Numbered from the stretch's first letter, positions 8,112 through 20,083 are shown. The stretch is 64,000 bases of DNA from Paenibacillus spiritus (GCF_008710135.1 NZ_VYKK01000037.1:1-64000); one strand, 5' to 3'. Notes: generated from the letters alone by a model not told the origin. Translations and numbers: made by a program.

Positions 8112-8139
8112 AGTATAAATGATTTACATCCGTTGTCAA
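8112..8139 (-). promoter_or_regulatory. Promoter of cysH-sat
   Basis: TTGACA at 8139-8134 and TATACT at 8117-8112, spaced 16 bp, form a strong sigma-A promoter. An inverted repeat TTATA...TATAA (8101-8118) overlaps the -10 and could be an operator. Only about 55 nt separate the start from cysH, too short for an S-box riboswitch. Confidence 0.75.
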
Positions 8140-8173
8140 TGAACGGAGCAAGAACTTTAGCTCCGGAAGACGC

Positions 8174-8202
8174 AAAAAACCCTTTCTGCGAGAGAAAGGG
8201 TT
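8174..8202 (-). terminator. Terminator after rpsI
   Basis: AACCCTTTCT (8202-8193 on the minus strand) pairs with AGAAAGGGTT (8187-8178), followed by six T residues at 8179-8174. It closes the rplM-rpsI transcript. Confidence 0.9.
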
Positions 8203-8220
8203 CGGTAATTGCAACGAATA

Positions 8221-8613
8221 TTAACGCTTCGAGAACTGAGGAGCGCGACGAGCGGCCTTGAGGCCGTATTTCTTACGTTCCTTCATACGCGGATCGCGTG
8301 TCAGGAAGCCGGCTTTCTTCAGAGCGGAACGGTATTCCGGGTCTGCTTTCAGCAGAGCGCGGGAGATACCATGACGGATCGCACCGGCTTGACCGGAGAT
8401 GCCGCCGCCATGAGCCAGTACGATTACATCGTAGCTGCCCAGGGTTTCAGTCAGAGTCAGAGGTTGCTTAACAATCAGCTTCAGTGTCTCCAGACCAAAA
8501 TAATCGTTGATGTCGCGTTTGTTGATGACAATGCGTCCTTCACCCGGTACGAGGCGAACACGTGCTACCGAATGTTTACGACGACCTGTCCCATAGTATT
8601 GTACTTGTGCCAT
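8221..8613 (-). CDS. rpsI: 30S ribosomal protein S9
   Basis: 130 aa, normal length. It contains the S9 core [14 protein letters not shown] near the N-terminus, [21 protein letters not shown] in the middle, and the C-terminal RRAPQFSKR tail that reaches the P-site tRNA. It starts at ATG 8613 after AAGGAGG, 20 nt behind rplM. Followed by a strong terminator. Confidence 0.98.
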   Translation of the reverse strand: MAQVQYYGTGRRKHSVARVRLVPGEGRIVINKRDINDYFGLETLKLIVKQPLTLTETLGSYDVIVLAHGGGISGQAGAIRHGISRALLKADPEYRSALKKAGFLTRDPRMKERKKYGLKAARRAPQFSKR

Positions 8614-8633
8614 GAAACTGTCCTCCTTGAATT

Positions 8634-9071
8634 TTATCCGCGAAGTTCGTAAACTTCAGGTTTTTGTGCTGCGTGTGGATGCTCGGTGCCGGCATATACT
8701 TTCAGTCTCAGCTTCATTGCGTTGCCTTGGCGAGTCTTCGGAATCATGCCATGTACAGCGGATTCGATAACGCGCTCCGGCTTGCTGTTCAACATATCCT
8801 GTGCGGTCGTAACTTTCAGACCGCCCGGATGCATCGAGTGACGATAGTATTTCTTGTTCTGCAGTTTCTTGCCAGTCAGGTGAATCTTCTCGGCGTTGAT
8901 TACGATAACGAAATCGCCAGTATCCACATGCGGGGTGAATTGTGGTTTATGCTTGCCGCGGATCAGGGCAGCGGCTTCGCTCGCCAAGCGACCGAGAGTT
9001 TTGCCTTCGGCATCAATGATATGCCAAGTGCGCTCAACTTCGTTCGGCTTCGCCATGTAAGTGGTACGCAT
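8634..9071 (-). CDS. rplM: 50S ribosomal protein L13
   Basis: 145 aa. The start [20 protein letters not shown] is canonical for Bacillota L13. The ATG at 9071 follows AAGGAGG; an open frame back to 9206 runs through the leader RNA and is not coding. L13 is an early 23S-binding assembly protein. It forms an operon with rpsI and has a structured leader. Confidence 0.98.
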   Translation of the reverse strand: MRTTYMAKPNEVERTWHIIDAEGKTLGRLASEAAALIRGKHKPQFTPHVDTGDFVIVINAEKIHLTGKKLQNKKYYRHSMHPGGLKVTTAQDMLNSKPERVIESAVHGMIPKTRQGNAMKLRLKVYAGTEHPHAAQKPEVYELRG

Positions 9072-9217
9072 CAATAGTTCCTCCTTGTTCTCGTACGAAA
9101 ATCTCGTATATCTGAGTTCATTATTCGTTATTGTTGTAGGTTGGGTAATGCTGTTTAGCGGCATCTTCTTGATCGGGGCTGTGGGATAGCCATCAAGAAA
9201 ACACAACTTTTATTTTA
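9072..9217 (-). promoter_or_regulatory. Likely L13 leader and promoter of rplM-rpsI
   Basis: A -10 TAAAAT at 9217-9212 has a poor -35 TTGCTT at 9240-9235, spacer 17. The leader that follows can fold TTCTTGAT (9199-9192) with ATCAAGAA (9173-9166), with an inner GGCT/AGCC stem and a flanking GTTGT/ACAAC closure. Position and branching resemble the ribosomal L13 leader family of Bacillota, which L13 is thought to bind. Not verified against a covariance model. Confidence 0.5.
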
Positions 9218-9243
9218 CAGTATGTTCAAAGGCAAAGCAACAC

Positions 9244-10071
9244 TTAATTCCCGTTCTGCTGAATTAAATTTTCGTTGGATTCCCTGCTCTCCGTCAGCAT
9301 GCATGGATCATACTCTACGCTCCAGAGGGTAAGCCCATGAGCTACCGCCGTCGGTCCTGCCTTCATCCGATTGCAGGCCTCCAAGATTGCTCTCATGTCA
9401 TCGGGCCGGCGCTTGCCCTCGCCTACTTCGATCAGCGTCCCCATAATGATCCGGACCATATATTGCAGAAATCCATTACCGGTTATATAGGTATACAGGA
9501 TGCCCTGATCCTTGGACCCGGGTCTGCAGCTGCTCCGGTCAATCTCCAGCCTAGCCTCATAGATCGTGCGCACATGAGACTCCTTGGTCGATTTACGCGA
9601 AGCAAACGAGGTGAAGTCATGGGTTCCCACGACGTGGGCAAGGGCCTGCTGCATCCCCTCTGCATCCAGCGGTGTCGGGTGATGATATTGCAGACGGCGC
9701 TGAAAAGCGTCCGGGAAACGGTTGCCGTTAATCGCATAACGGTAAGTCTTCCGCTTGGCTGACCGGCGGGAATGGAAAGACAGCGGAACCTCTTTTGCCT
9801 CCGTAACGACTATGTCCAGCGGCAGCCGGGTATTCAGTGCCAGGCACCATCGTTCCAGCGGTATGCGGGATTCGGTAATGAAATTAAAAGGCTGCCCGTA
9901 GGCATGAACCCCGGCATCCGTCCTTCCCGAGCCGGTGATCTTCAGCTTCTCGCCGGTCAACTGACAGATGGCCTGTTCCAGATGATCCTGAACGGTCCGG
10001 CCGCTCGGCTGTGTCTGGAAGCCTTCGTAGTGGGTACCGTCATAGTCGACCTTCATCAGCAGGTTGCGCAT
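9244..10071 (-). CDS. truA: tRNA pseudouridine synthase A
   Basis: 275 aa. The catalytic block GSGRTDAGVHA (about 52-62) holds the active aspartate, and RNLLMKVDYDGTHYEGFQ marks the N-terminus. TruA makes pseudouridine at tRNA positions 38-40. The start is ATG 10071 after AGAGGAAG; the TTG at 10092 is less likely. In B. subtilis the ecfA1-ecfA2-ecfT genes separate rplQ from truA; here they are absent. Confidence 0.96.
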   Translation of the reverse strand: MRNLLMKVDYDGTHYEGFQTQPSGRTVQDHLEQAICQLTGEKLKITGSGRTDAGVHAYGQPFNFITESRIPLERWCLALNTRLPLDIVVTEAKEVPLSFHSRRSAKRKTYRYAINGNRFPDAFQRRLQYHHPTPLDAEGMQQALAHVVGTHDFTSFASRKSTKESHVRTIYEARLEIDRSSCRPGSKDQGILYTYITGNGFLQYMVRIIMGTLIEVGEGKRRPDDMRAILEACNRMKAGPTAVAHGLTLWSVEYDPCMLTESRESNENLIQQNGN

Positions 10072-10112
10072 GGTTGTTCTTCCTCTCCCCAATACAATGA
10101 CGCCGACGCCAC

Positions 10113-10146
10113 AAAAAAAGAAGCCCCACTCCGGAGCTCCTTCTAT
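10113..10146 (-). terminator. Terminator-like hairpin upstream of truA
   Basis: On the minus strand AGAAG-GA-GCTCC pairs with GGGGC-TTCT around the loop GGAGT, followed by seven T residues at 10119-10113. It lies between rplQ and truA, only about 40 nt before the truA start. It either ends the alpha operon or acts as an attenuator in the truA leader. Confidence 0.7.
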
Positions 10147-10374
10147 TGAACAAGCGGATTTCCGCGGTTTCCTGCACGACAGGCGGATACCTATGCAGAT
10201 ATCCGATAGATCAAGCCGCCCGAAGGAGCCGGAATGCCGCCGCCTCTCTCAGCTTGTGACGCCGTGCCCCGGCGGGGCCGTGAGCGGGCGTCATGCCTTG
10301 TAGGACAAGCCGAGCCGAGGATCGGGCACATTCCAATGAACCAATTCACAAGAAATCGTAAGCTTGCTTGATGC
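10147..10374 (-). other. Structured intergenic region between rplQ and truA, unassigned
   Basis: About 230 nt without a gene. The minus-strand RNA can form several stems in a row: TGACGCC/GGCGTCA enclosing GCCCC/GGGGC (10257-10293), CGGATA/TATCCG near 10206-10185, CCTG/CAGG, and GCGGA/TCCGC near 10165-10152, then the terminator at 10113-10146. The composition is GC-rich. I cannot match it to a known riboswitch. It could be an attenuation leader for truA, a small RNA, or remnants of lost genes. Confidence 0.35.
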
Positions 10375-10740
10375 TTACGCGCGGTCTACCAGTTCCAGAT
10401 ACACCATAGGCGCAGAGTCGCCGCGGCGTGGTCCCAGCTTCAGGATACGTGTGTATCCGCCTGGACGCTCGCTGTAACGCGGAGCGATGTCTGCGAACAG
10501 CTTCTGGATTGCATCCTGCTCGCCATCCACCGTTTCGCGACGTACGAAAGCAGCTACCTGGCGGCGGGCATGCAGATCGCCCTTTTTCGCCTTCGTAATC
10601 AGTCTTTCAGCGATCGAACGAACTTCTTTCGCTTTGGCTTCCGTCGTTTGGATACGCTCGTATAAGAACAGGTCCGTTACCAGATCGCGGAACAATGCTT
10701 TACGCGCACTGGAATCACGGCCCAACTTTTGGTATGCCAT
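10375..10740 (-). CDS. rplQ: 50S ribosomal protein L17
   Basis: 121 aa, typical of Bacillota L17. [20 protein letters not shown] is diagnostic, followed by [18 protein letters not shown] and the C-terminal [14 protein letters not shown]. It starts at ATG 10740 after GAAGGAGGG and is 36 nt behind rpoA, ending the alpha operon. A weak stem GTAAGC/GCTTAC overlaps its stop. Confidence 0.98.
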   Translation of the reverse strand: MAYQKLGRDSSARKALFRDLVTDLFLYERIQTTEAKAKEVRSIAERLITKAKKGDLHARRQVAAFVRRETVDGEQDAIQKLFADIAPRYSERPGGYTRILKLGPRRGDSAPMVYLELVDRA

Positions 10741-10776
10741 GTTTGTCCCTCCTTCTTCGCAATCAATCGGTGACTG

Positions 10777-11721
10777 TTATTCTTCCGTACGGAGTCCCAG
10801 ACCCAGCTCTTCCAGCTTCTCTTGAACTTCCTCCAAAGATTTGCGGCCCAGGTTGCGGACCTTCATCATATCTTCTTCGGTCTTCGTGGTCAGCTCTTGT
10901 ACCGTGTTAATACCGGCACGCTTGAGGCAGTTGTAGGAACGTACGGAAAGATCCAGCTCTTCGATTGTCATTTCGAGAACTTTTTCTTTCTTGTCTTCTT
11001 CCTTTTCGACCATGATTTCGGCGTCCTTCGCTTCGTCCGTGAGACCCACGAACAGAAGGAGGTGCTCGTTCAAAATCTTGGCTCCAAGGCTAACAGCTTC
11101 TTCCGGCCGGATGCTGCCATCCGTCCAGATCTCCATCGTCAGTTTGTCGTAGTTGGTCACTTGACCTACACGAGTATTGTCGATGGAATAATTAACGCGG
11201 GAAATTGGCGTGTAGATGGAATCCACCGGGATCACACCAATCGGCTGGTCTTCGCGCTTGTTACGGTCCGCTTGGACGTAACCGCGGCCCCGGCCGGCAA
11301 AGATACGCATGTGCAATCTCGCGCCAGGTCCCAGCGTTGCAATATGAAGGTCCGGGTTCAGGATCTCAACGTCGCTGTCCGCGCGGATATCTCCGGCGGT
11401 AACCACGCCTTCCCCTTCCGCATCAATCTCGAACACTTTCTCTTCATCCGAATGGATCTTCAGTGAGAGAGCTTTCAGGTTCAGGATGATCTCGGTCACG
11501 TCTTCCATAACGCCGGGAACGGTGGAGAACTCATGCAGAACGCCGTCAATTTGGACCGAGGTCACTGCGGCTCCCGGGAGGGAGGACAGCAGAATCCGGC
11601 GAAGCGAGTTCCCCAGAGTCGTGCCGTATCCACGTTCCAGCGGTTCTACTACGAATTTTCCATAGGTTCCTTCTTCATTGGCTTCCACGGTCTCAATCTT
11701 CGGCTTTTCGATTTCTATCAC
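10777..11721 (-). CDS. rpoA: DNA-directed RNA polymerase subunit alpha
   Basis: 314 aa. N-terminal dimerisation domain (about 1-230) with the [23 protein letters not shown] block, a linker with many E/K residues, and a C-terminal domain (about 245-310) with [10 protein letters not shown] that contacts UP elements. The start is GTG 11721, 7 nt after AAGGAGGG, giving the expected [12 protein letters not shown]; an in-frame TTG at 11739 lies in the ribosome-binding site. Confidence 0.98.
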   Translation of the reverse strand: MIEIEKPKIETVEANEEGTYGKFVVEPLERGYGTTLGNSLRRILLSSLPGAAVTSVQIDGVLHEFSTVPGVMEDVTEIILNLKALSLKIHSDEEKVFEIDAEGEGVVTAGDIRADSDVEILNPDLHIATLGPGARLHMRIFAGRGRGYVQADRNKREDQPIGVIPVDSIYTPISRVNYSIDNTRVGQVTNYDKLTMEIWTDGSIRPEEAVSLGAKILNEHLLLFVGLTDEAKDAEIMVEKEEDKKEKVLEMTIEELDLSVRSYNCLKRAGINTVQELTTKTEEDMMKVRNLGRKSLEEVQEKLEELGLGLRTEE

Positions 11722-11850
11722 GAGTGTACCCTCCTTCAACGTCGCTCCTAAATGAAACTTTCACCCCATCAGGTGGATCATGTAGTATGCCTAAACAACC
11801 ATTATTAGCAGATGGCGCCAGTTTTATACCACATCCCCAACGCTGATGCA

Positions 11851-12246
11851 CTATACGCGGCGACGTTTCGGCGGACGGCATCCGTTGTGCGGAACCGGAG
11901 TGACGTCTTTGATGAGGTTGACTTCGAGGCCTGCAGCCTGAAGGGAACGGATGGCTGCTTCGCGGCCCGCGCCCGGTCCTTTAACCATAACTTCTACGGA
12001 TTTCATGCCGTGTTCCATTGCAGCTCTTGCAGCAACTTCTGCTGCCATCTGAGCGGCGAACGGAGTGGACTTACGGGAACCTCTGAATCCCTGACCGCCG
12101 GAGCTGGCCCAGGAAATCGCGTTGCCGTGAGGATCCGTAATCGTAACGATGGTGTTATTGAACGTGGAACGGATATGTGCCACGCCGGATTCGATATTCT
12201 TGCGATCGCGACGCTTTGTGCGCACGACTTTTTTCGGTTTAGCCAT
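11851..12246 (-). CDS. rpsK: 30S ribosomal protein S11
   Basis: 131 aa. Core motifs [19 protein letters not shown] and [14 protein letters not shown], and the C-terminal [18 protein letters not shown] tail. It forms part of the 30S platform with S6 and S18. It lies 19 nt behind rpsM. The gap to rpoA is 129 nt, with no clear promoter or terminator seen. Confidence 0.98.
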   Translation of the reverse strand: MAKPKKVVRTKRRDRKNIESGVAHIRSTFNNTIVTITDPHGNAISWASSGGQGFRGSRKSTPFAAQMAAEVAARAAMEHGMKSVEVMVKGPGAGREAAIRSLQAAGLEVNLIKDVTPVPHNGCRPPKRRRV

Positions 12247-12265
12247 TGTCTCTTATCCCCCCTTG

Positions 12266-12634
12266 TTATTTCTTCTTGTTTGCTACCGTACGACGCGGGC
12301 CTTTCCGGGTACGGGCATTCGTCTTAGTACGCTGACCGCGAACCGGCAGACCACGACGGTGACGAACACCGCGATAGCATCCGATTTCGGTGAGACGCTT
12401 AATATTCAAGGAAATTTCACGACGCAGGTCGCCTTCTACCTTGACCGATTTGTCGATCGTTTCACGCAGTTTGCTGACTTCATCTTCCGTCAAATCACGG
12501 ACACGTGTGTTAACGTCAATGCCTGTTTCCTTCAGAATTTTCTGAGAAGTTGTTCTACCGATTCCGAAAATGTAAGTCAAGGCGATCTCAACGCGTTTGT
12601 CACGTGGCAAATCCACACCAGCTATACGAGCCAT
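12266..12634 (-). CDS. rpsM: 30S ribosomal protein S13
   Basis: 122 aa. [22 protein letters not shown] at the start, helix-hairpin-helix around [11 protein letters not shown], and the basic C-terminal tail [20 protein letters not shown]. It binds the 30S head and contacts tRNA and L5. 19 nt after rpmJ. Confidence 0.98.
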   Translation of the reverse strand: MARIAGVDLPRDKRVEIALTYIFGIGRTTSQKILKETGIDVNTRVRDLTEDEVSKLRETIDKSVKVEGDLRREISLNIKRLTEIGCYRGVRHRRGLPVRGQRTKTNARTRKGPRRTVANKKK

Positions 12635-12653
12635 TACGCTACACCCCCTTCTA

Positions 12654-12779
<126 letters not shown>

Positions 12780-12871
12780 CTAATCGTTTTGCAGGGCAAA
12801 ACTTGACTTCAAACGTCTACGCGCGGTTAAACGTCCGCATCTGAATGCTCATTACCGGACGGTTCAGCCTG

Positions 12872-13087
12872 TTATTTGCGGTACGTTATGCGGCCTTTCG
12901 ACAAATCGTAAGGCGATAACTGTACAACTACTTTGTCCCCGGTCAAAATCCGGATGAAGTGCATCCGCAGCTTGCCGGAAACATGGGCAAGAATTTGATG
13001 GCCATTCTCAAGTTCGACCTTGAATGTTGCGTTCGGCAACGGTTCAATGACGGTACCTTCCACCTCAATGACGTCTTCTTTAGCCAC
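12872..13087 (-). CDS. infA: Translation initiation factor IF-1
   Basis: 71 aa, a single S1/OB-fold domain. The sequence [20 protein letters not shown] and [15 protein letters not shown] is canonical. The start codon is GTG at 13087 after AAAGGAG, only 2 nt beyond the stop of the KOW-domain gene. It blocks the 30S A site during initiation. Confidence 0.98.
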   Translation of the reverse strand: MAKEDVIEVEGTVIEPLPNATFKVELENGHQILAHVSGKLRMHFIRILTGDKVVVQLSPYDLSKGRITYRK

Positions 13088-13089
13088 AG

Positions 13090-13401
13090 TTATTCTCCTT
13101 TCTTCTCGGCGCTTGTTCCGGTCGTTCTGACGAAGTCGATCACTGCGAACCGCAGCTTGCCGTTCGTCACCCGTCCGTTCTCCTTCAAACTGTTCACAAC
13201 CTCGCTGCTGACGCTCGGACAGAGCTCCAGATGAAGAATATTCTTCTTCTTCGGAGCGTCGAACTTCCGTTTGGCGCCATCTGCGATTTGCACGAACTTG
13301 CCGTCCACAACCGCGATAACCACGGCATACTCTCCGGCATCCTTGCCTTTGAGGATTTTCACCAATTGACCGACCTGCGGGCTGCTCTCAGCATTCAACA
13401 A
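13090..13401 (-). CDS. KOW-domain RNA-binding protein (YbzG-like)
   Basis: 103 aa, start probably TTG at 13401 (or 13398) with AGGTGATC as ribosome-binding site overlapping the map stop codon. A KOW motif lies at about 9-40 ([20 protein letters not shown]). A gene of this type sits between map and infA in Bacillus, where the B. subtilis name ybzG is used. It resembles the L14e-type RNA-binding fold. Function is not established; a role in ribosome assembly is plausible from context. Confidence 0.8.
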   Translation of the reverse strand: MLNAESSPQVGQLVKILKGKDAGEYAVVIAVVDGKFVQIADGAKRKFDAPKKKNILHLELCPSVSSEVVNSLKENGRVTNGKLRFAVIDFVRTTGTSAEKKGE

Positions 13402-13408
13402 AGATCAC

Positions 13409-14161
13409 CTACGCATCCAGTTTCGTGAAAATTTCCATGCCTTCCGGCGTAACCGCAACCGTATGCTCGAAGTGAGCGCACAGCGAACCGTCCACCGTTA
13501 CTACCGTCCAGTTGTCTTCCAGCGTACGGACATAACGTTTGCCTACGTTCACCATCGGTTCAATCGCGAGCACCATGCCCGGCTTCAGCCGCGGTCCACG
13601 ATCAGCAACCCCGTAGTTCGGAATTTGCGGATCTTCATGCAGTTCTGCCCCGACGCCATGACCGACATACTCTCGTACCACCGAGAACCCGGCAGCCTCA
13701 ATGTATTTCTGAATCGCGTGGGAGATTGTAAACAGGCGCACATCCGGCTTTATCAGCTCCAGACCTGCGTACAGGGAGCCTTCCGTGACATCCAGCAGAC
13801 GCTGGGCTTCTTCGGAAATGCTGCCTACCCCGTAGGTCCAGGCGGAATCGCCATGATATCCCTTGTACTGGGCTCCGATGTCCAACGATACGATATCGCC
13901 TTCCACCAGCTTCCGCTTGTTCGGGAACCCGTGCACCAATTGTTCGTTGACTGAAGCGCAAATGCTGGCAGGAAAACCGTTGTAGCCTTTAAAAGACGGC
14001 ACAGCCCCTTGACTGCGAATGTATTGATCGGCGATTCTGTCGAGCTCCCCGGTCGTAATCCCAGGCTCGATGGCCTGTGCCATGAGACGGTGAGTCTCGG
14101 CAACAATTCTTCCCGCTTCTCTCATTAACGCAAGTTCCTGTTCGGACTTACAGATGATCAT
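13409..14161 (-). CDS. map: Methionine aminopeptidase type I
   Basis: 250 aa. Metal ligands are visible in [19 protein letters not shown] (two Asp), VGHGVG (His), LAIEPM (Glu) and FEHTVAVT (Glu). It removes the initiator methionine from nascent proteins. The start is ATG 14161; RBS GAGG lies in the end of adk, whose stop is 4 nt upstream. A longer frame from 14188 is not supported. Confidence 0.97.
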   Translation of the reverse strand: MIICKSEQELALMREAGRIVAETHRLMAQAIEPGITTGELDRIADQYIRSQGAVPSFKGYNGFPASICASVNEQLVHGFPNKRKLVEGDIVSLDIGAQYKGYHGDSAWTYGVGSISEEAQRLLDVTEGSLYAGLELIKPDVRLFTISHAIQKYIEAAGFSVVREYVGHGVGAELHEDPQIPNYGVADRGPRLKPGMVLAIEPMVNVGKRYVRTLEDNWTVVTVDGSLCAHFEHTVAVTPEGMEIFTKLDA

Positions 14162-14165
14162 TACA

Positions 14166-14876
<711 letters not shown>

Positions 14877-14911
14877 TTACTGCATGCAATCGCTTCGCCG
14901 GAACCTATCGC

Positions 14912-16212
<1,301 letters not shown>

Positions 16213-16213
<1 letters not shown>

Positions 16214-16653
16214 TAGATCACCTCGGTTTTACCGCCGGCAGCCTCGATTTTCTCTACCGCAGATTGAGAGAACTTATTTGCTTGAACAGTCAGCTTCACG
16301 GTAAGTTCACCGTTGCCGAGGATCTTAATGCCGCTCTTCGTGTTCTTCACAACGCCGGTTTCAACCAGCAGAGCCGGAGTTACTTCCGTGCCTTCTGCAA
16401 AGCTGTTCAGATCGTCAAGGTTCACAATCGCGTACTCTTTACGGGTAGGATTGACAAAACCACGCTTAGGCAGACGACGATAGAGCGGGTTCTGGCCGCC
16501 TTCGAATCCAGGACGCACACCGCCGCCGGAACGGGCGTTTTGACCTTTGTTACCACGGCCGGATGTCTTACCGTTACCGCTGGAAGGACCGCGGCCTACA
16601 CGGTTGCGTTCCTTGCGGGAGCCTGGGGCCGGAGCAAGTTCATGTAACTTCAT
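16213..16653 (-). CDS. rplO: 50S ribosomal protein L15
   Basis: 146 aa. [22 protein letters not shown] and the glycine-rich [23 protein letters not shown] are diagnostic. The start is ATG 16653, 8 nt after AAGGAGG; the GTG at 16662 is in the ribosome-binding site. It overlaps secY by one base. Confidence 0.98.
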
Positions 16654-16694
16654 CGTTTGCACCTCCTTATGTCTATGAATGGATGAAAGGCTGT

Positions 16695-16880
16695 TTAGCC
16701 TTCAATTTCTGTTACGGATACGAGATGGCTCACTTTGTTGATCATACCGCGAATTGCGGGACCATCGTTGTGCACCACAGTCGAGTTGATTTTGCGAAGA
16801 CCCAGCGTCTTGACGGTGACACGCTGTGTCTCCGGACGTCCGATCAGACTGCGCACGAGGGTGATTTGCAATTTAGCCAT
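16695..16880 (-). CDS. rpmD: 50S ribosomal protein L30
   Basis: 61 aa, a one-domain bacterial L30. The pattern [24 protein letters not shown]...[11 protein letters not shown] is typical. ATG at 16880 follows GGAGGGG. It lies 14 nt behind rpsE in the spc operon. Confidence 0.97.
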   Translation of the reverse strand: MAKLQITLVRSLIGRPETQRVTVKTLGLRKINSTVVHNDGPAIRGMINKVSHLVSVTEIEG

Positions 16881-16894
16881 TGACGTTCCCCTCC

Positions 16895-17392
16895 TTAACC
16901 GCGAAGCTCTTCGACAGATTTGCCGCGAAGTTTCGCGACTTCTTCAATGCGCTTCAGGCGGGACAAGCCCTCCAGAGTAGCATTGACCATATTCATGGAG
17001 TTCGAAGAACCCAGAGATTTTGTCAAAATATCGCCTACGCCTGCCAGTTCCAGTACGGCACGAACCGGGCCGCCGGCGATAACGCCTGTACCTTCGGATG
17101 CCGGCTTCAGCAGCACGCGTCCAGCGCCGAAGTGTCCGGTAACCAGGTGAGGAATGGTAGTTCCTACGAGAGGAATGTGGATCAGGTTTTTCTTGGCGTC
17201 TTCAATGCCTTTGCGGATGGCATCCGGCACTTCGCCGGCTTTACCGATACCCGCTCCGACCCAGCCTTTGCCGTCGCCGACGACAACCAGTGCGCTGAAG
17301 CTGAAACGGCGTCCGCCTTTTACAACTTTAGCTACGCGGTTGATGTGAACAACTCTTTCTGTCAGCTCTAAAGTGTTTGGATCTACACGCAA
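16895..17392 (-). CDS. rpsE: 30S ribosomal protein S5
   Basis: 165 aa. The double-stranded RNA-binding-like N-domain contains [19 protein letters not shown] and the C-domain contains [17 protein letters not shown]. The spectinomycin-site loop KGGR is intact. The start is TTG 17392, 8 nt after GGAGG. It helps decoding accuracy in the 30S body. Confidence 0.97.
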   Translation of the reverse strand: MRVDPNTLELTERVVHINRVAKVVKGGRRFSFSALVVVGDGKGWVGAGIGKAGEVPDAIRKGIEDAKKNLIHIPLVGTTIPHLVTGHFGAGRVLLKPASEGTGVIAGGPVRAVLELAGVGDILTKSLGSSNSMNMVNATLEGLSRLKRIEEVAKLRGKSVEELRG

Positions 17393-17419
17393 GTCGTTTA
17401 CCTCCTTTTGAGAATAGTT

Positions 17420-17788
17420 CTAGAATTCCAGACCGGCTTCACGAGCTGCATCAGCCAGAGCCTGAATTCTGCCATGGTACAGGTAGCCCCCGCGGTCGAA
17501 TACGATTACGGAATGGCCTTGAGCTTTGGCGCGCTCTGCAACCAGCTGGCCAACCTTAGCTGCTGCTTCAACGCTACCGCCGTTACCGATGTTGGCGCTC
17601 AGTTCTTTATCCAGTGTCGATGCCGACACGAGCGTCACTCCGTTCACATCGTCGATCAGTTGAGCGTAGATGTGCTTGGAAGAACGGAATACGTTCAGAC
17701 GCGGACGAGCCGGAGTACCTTGGATTTTTTTACGAACACGCAGATGTCTTTTCAGACGTGCTTTGTTCTTGTCCTCTTTGGTAATCAT
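17420..17788 (-). CDS. rplR: 50S ribosomal protein L18
   Basis: 122 aa. [37 protein letters not shown] is the L18 signature that binds 5S rRNA, and the C-terminus [26 protein letters not shown] is also diagnostic. ATG at 17788. It lies 27 nt before rpsE. Confidence 0.98.
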   Translation of the reverse strand: MITKEDKNKARLKRHLRVRKKIQGTPARPRLNVFRSSKHIYAQLIDDVNGVTLVSASTLDKELSANIGNGGSVEAAAKVGQLVAERAKAQGHSVIVFDRGGYLYHGRIQALADAAREAGLEF

Positions 17789-17872
17789 GACTTCTTGTTC
17801 ACTCCCTTCATTGTACCTTAGGCAGCAAGTCTGCCCAATACCCGAGATCTCTTAACGAGAAGAAGCGTCGGC

Positions 17873-18415
17873 TTATTTCTTCTTGCCGGCTTTACCTTCC
17901 TTGCGGATGATCCGCTCGCCTTCGTACTTGATACCTTTGCCTTTGTATGGTTCAGGTTCACGCACGGAACGAATCTTGGCGGCATAAGCGCCTACGCGTT
18001 CTTTATCGATGCCTCTAACGATGATCTTCGTGTTGGCAGGGACTTCGAATTCGATGCCTGCTTCCGGTGTAATTTCAACCGGGTGGGAGTAGCCCACGTT
18101 CAGGACGATCTTGTCTCCGGACTTGTTGGCGCGGTAGCCGACGCCTACGAGTTCCAGGGATTTCGAGAAGCCTTCTGTTACACCGCTGACCATGTTGTTG
18201 ACAACGGAGCGGGTTGTGCCGTGAAGAGAACGATGCAGTTTGTTATCCGACGGGCGGACAACGGTGATTTCGTTATTTTCAACCGATACCTTCATGTCTT
18301 TATGAAGTTCACGGGTCAATGTACCTTTAGGACCTTTCACGGTGATGACCGAGTTCTCGATCTTAACGTCCACACCGCTAGGTACTGTAATTGGTTTGCG
18401 ACCAATACGGGACAT
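17873..18415 (-). CDS. rplF: 50S ribosomal protein L6
   Basis: 180 aa with two related L6 domains and the C-terminal motif [29 protein letters not shown] is the standard start; ATG 18415 follows AAGGAGG with 9 nt spacing, whereas a frame from 18424 starts in the ribosome-binding site. Confidence 0.98.
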   Translation of the reverse strand: MSRIGRKPITVPSGVDVKIENSVITVKGPKGTLTRELHKDMKVSVENNEITVVRPSDNKLHRSLHGTTRSVVNNMVSGVTEGFSKSLELVGVGYRANKSGDKIVLNVGYSHPVEITPEAGIEFEVPANTKIIVRGIDKERVGAYAAKIRSVREPEPYKGKGIKYEGERIIRKEGKAGKKK

Positions 18416-18447
18416 GTGTTGCACCTCCTTGTCTTGTGACGTTTATA

Positions 18448-18846
18448 TTACCAAACGTAGGCGATAACTTCGCCGCCGGATTTTGCTTGACGGGCTTCCT
18501 TGTCAGTCATGACTCCCTTGGAAGTCGAGATGATCGCGATGCCCAGTCCGCCGAGTACGCGCGGAATTTCAGTGCTCTTCGTGTACACGCGAAGACCCGG
18601 TTTGCTGATTCTCTTCAGACCGGAGATAACGCGTTCCTGGTTCGGGCCGTATTTCAGGAAAATACGGATAATCCCTTGTTTGCTGTCTTCCACAAACTCC
18701 GCATCGCGGATGAAGCCTTCGCGCTTCAGGATGTCGGCGATTTGTTTTTTCAATGTCGATGCAGGCATTTCCACAGTCTCATGACGCACGATGTTGGCGT
18801 TACGGATCCGTGTCAGCATATCTGCAATTGGATCAGACATAGTCAT
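18448..18846 (-). CDS. rpsH: 30S ribosomal protein S8
   Basis: 132 aa. [18 protein letters not shown] and the C-terminal [21 protein letters not shown] are diagnostic. S8 binds the central domain of 16S rRNA and, in E. coli, its spc mRNA. ATG 18846 follows GGAGG. Confidence 0.98.
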   Translation of the reverse strand: MTMSDPIADMLTRIRNANIVRHETVEMPASTLKKQIADILKREGFIRDAEFVEDSKQGIIRIFLKYGPNQERVISGLKRISKPGLRVYTKSTEIPRVLGGLGIAIISTSKGVMTDKEARQAKSGGEVIAYVW

Positions 18847-18878
18847 TTGGTGTAACCTCCTTCCCGGTTATGAACTTC

Positions 18879-19064
18879 TTACCAGCTTGCTTTTTTCACG
18901 CCAGGAATCTGGCCTTTATAAGCTAATTCACGGAAACAAATTCTGCAAATTTTGAACTTTTGCAGGACCGAATGTGGACGACCGCAACGCTCGCAGCGTG
19001 TGTAAGCACGCACTTTGAATTTCGGCGCACGTTGTTGTTTAACTTTCATCGAAGTTTTAGCCAC
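18879..19064 (-). CDS. rpsN: 30S ribosomal protein S14, zinc type
   Basis: 61 aa, the short type Z S14. CERC (24-27) and CRIC (40-43) form the zinc knuckle. This C+ form is used when zinc is sufficient; many Bacillota keep a zinc-free paralog elsewhere. ATG 19064; it lies between rplE and rpsH. Confidence 0.98.
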   Translation of the reverse strand: MAKTSMKVKQQRAPKFKVRAYTRCERCGRPHSVLQKFKICRICFRELAYKGQIPGVKKASW

Positions 19065-19115
19065 TTTAGCCTGACACCTCCTAAATAGTTTCGGAGAAAG
19101 AAGCGACTTGGTTAT

Positions 19116-19658
19116 TTATTTCGCGAAAGGCATGCCCAGCTGAGCCAGCAGCTCGCGGGATTCCTCGTCCGTCTTTGCCGTCGTTACGATTACGATATCC
19201 ATACCGCGGACTTTGTCCACTTTATCGTACTCGATTTCTGGGAAAATAAGTTGTTCTTTCAGTCCAAGTGTGTAGTTGCCGCGGCCGTCAAAAGCCTTGG
19301 TGGATACACCGTGGAAGTCACGAACGCGTGGGAGCGTTACGTTGAACAATTTGTCCAGGAAGTGGTACATGCGATCTCCGCGCAGGGTTACCTTAACCCC
19401 GATCGGCATGTTCTCGCGCAGTTTGAAACCGGCGATCGACTTCTTGGCACGAGTGATAACCGGCTTCTGACCGGAGATCAGCTGCATGTCATTGACTGCG
19501 GAATCCAGTACCTTCGAGTTCTGAACAGCGTCGCCAACGCCCATGTTGATGACTACTTTCTCGATCTTCGGCACTTGCATTACTGTCGAATAGTTGAATT
19601 TCTGAATCAAAGCAGGTGTGATTTCATTCAGAAAACGTTCTTTCATTCTTGCTGCCAT
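19116..19658 (-). CDS. rplE: 50S ribosomal protein L5
   Basis: 180 aa. [31 protein letters not shown] and [17 protein letters not shown] are L5 motifs. It binds 5S rRNA with L18 and contacts S13. ATG 19658 after AAAGGAGGA. Confidence 0.98.
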   Translation of the reverse strand: MAARMKERFLNEITPALIQKFNYSTVMQVPKIEKVVINMGVGDAVQNSKVLDSAVNDMQLISGQKPVITRAKKSIAGFKLRENMPIGVKVTLRGDRMYHFLDKLFNVTLPRVRDFHGVSTKAFDGRGNYTLGLKEQLIFPEIEYDKVDKVRGMDIVIVTTAKTDEESRELLAQLGMPFAK

Positions 19659-19691
19659 GAAAAGTGTTCCTCCTTTCTTTCTAAGCTTCTA

Positions 19692-20045
19692 TTAGTCGAT
19701 GATCTCTCCGGATCTCTTCGCTACGCGAACTTTCTTGCCGTTGTCCAGCACTTTGTAACCGATACGGGTTACCTGTCCGCTCTTCGGATCAAGATGCATT
19801 ACGTTGGAAACGTGGATCGCCGCTTCCTTCTCGATAATGCCGCCCTGCGGGTTCAGCTGGTTCGGCTTCTGGTGCTTCTTCACCATGTTCACGCCTTCGA
19901 CCAGCACACGGTTCTGACGCGGATAAGCGGCGATGACGCGCCCCTTCTTACCTTTGTCCTTGCCGCTGATGACCATAACCACGTCGTCTTTCTTGACGTG
20001 CAGCTTGTTGTTATGGGATTCCAGAACTTTTTTCACTCTAGGCAT
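19692..20045 (-). CDS. rplX: 50S ribosomal protein L24
   Basis: 117 aa with a KOW motif in [22 protein letters not shown]. An early 23S-binding assembly initiator. ATG 20045 follows AGGAGGTG, 38 nt after rplN. Confidence 0.98.
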   Translation of the reverse strand: MPRVKKVLESHNNKLHVKKDDVVMVISGKDKGKKGRVIAAYPRQNRVLVEGVNMVKKHQKPNQLNPQGGIIEKEAAIHVSNVMHLDPKSGQVTRIGYKVLDNGKKVRVAKRSGEIID

Positions 20046-20083
20046 TTGTTACACCTCCTATGACTGGCCTTTAGTGGAGCCTA

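Noticed and set aside
8052..8135. S-box (SAM) riboswitch before cysH
   Set aside because: The leader is only about 55 nt and has none of the S-box conserved parts.
10120..10260. T-box or TPP riboswitch upstream of truA (ACCGCGG and CTGAGA pieces)
   Set aside because: The full T-box core with GGTGG before the ACCGCG is missing, and the TPP partner helix is not found.
10331..10374. In-frame continuation after the rplQ stop, ending in ...GLSYKA
   Set aside because: No start codon in the frame and L17 is complete at its usual length; the 30 extra codons are probably chance.
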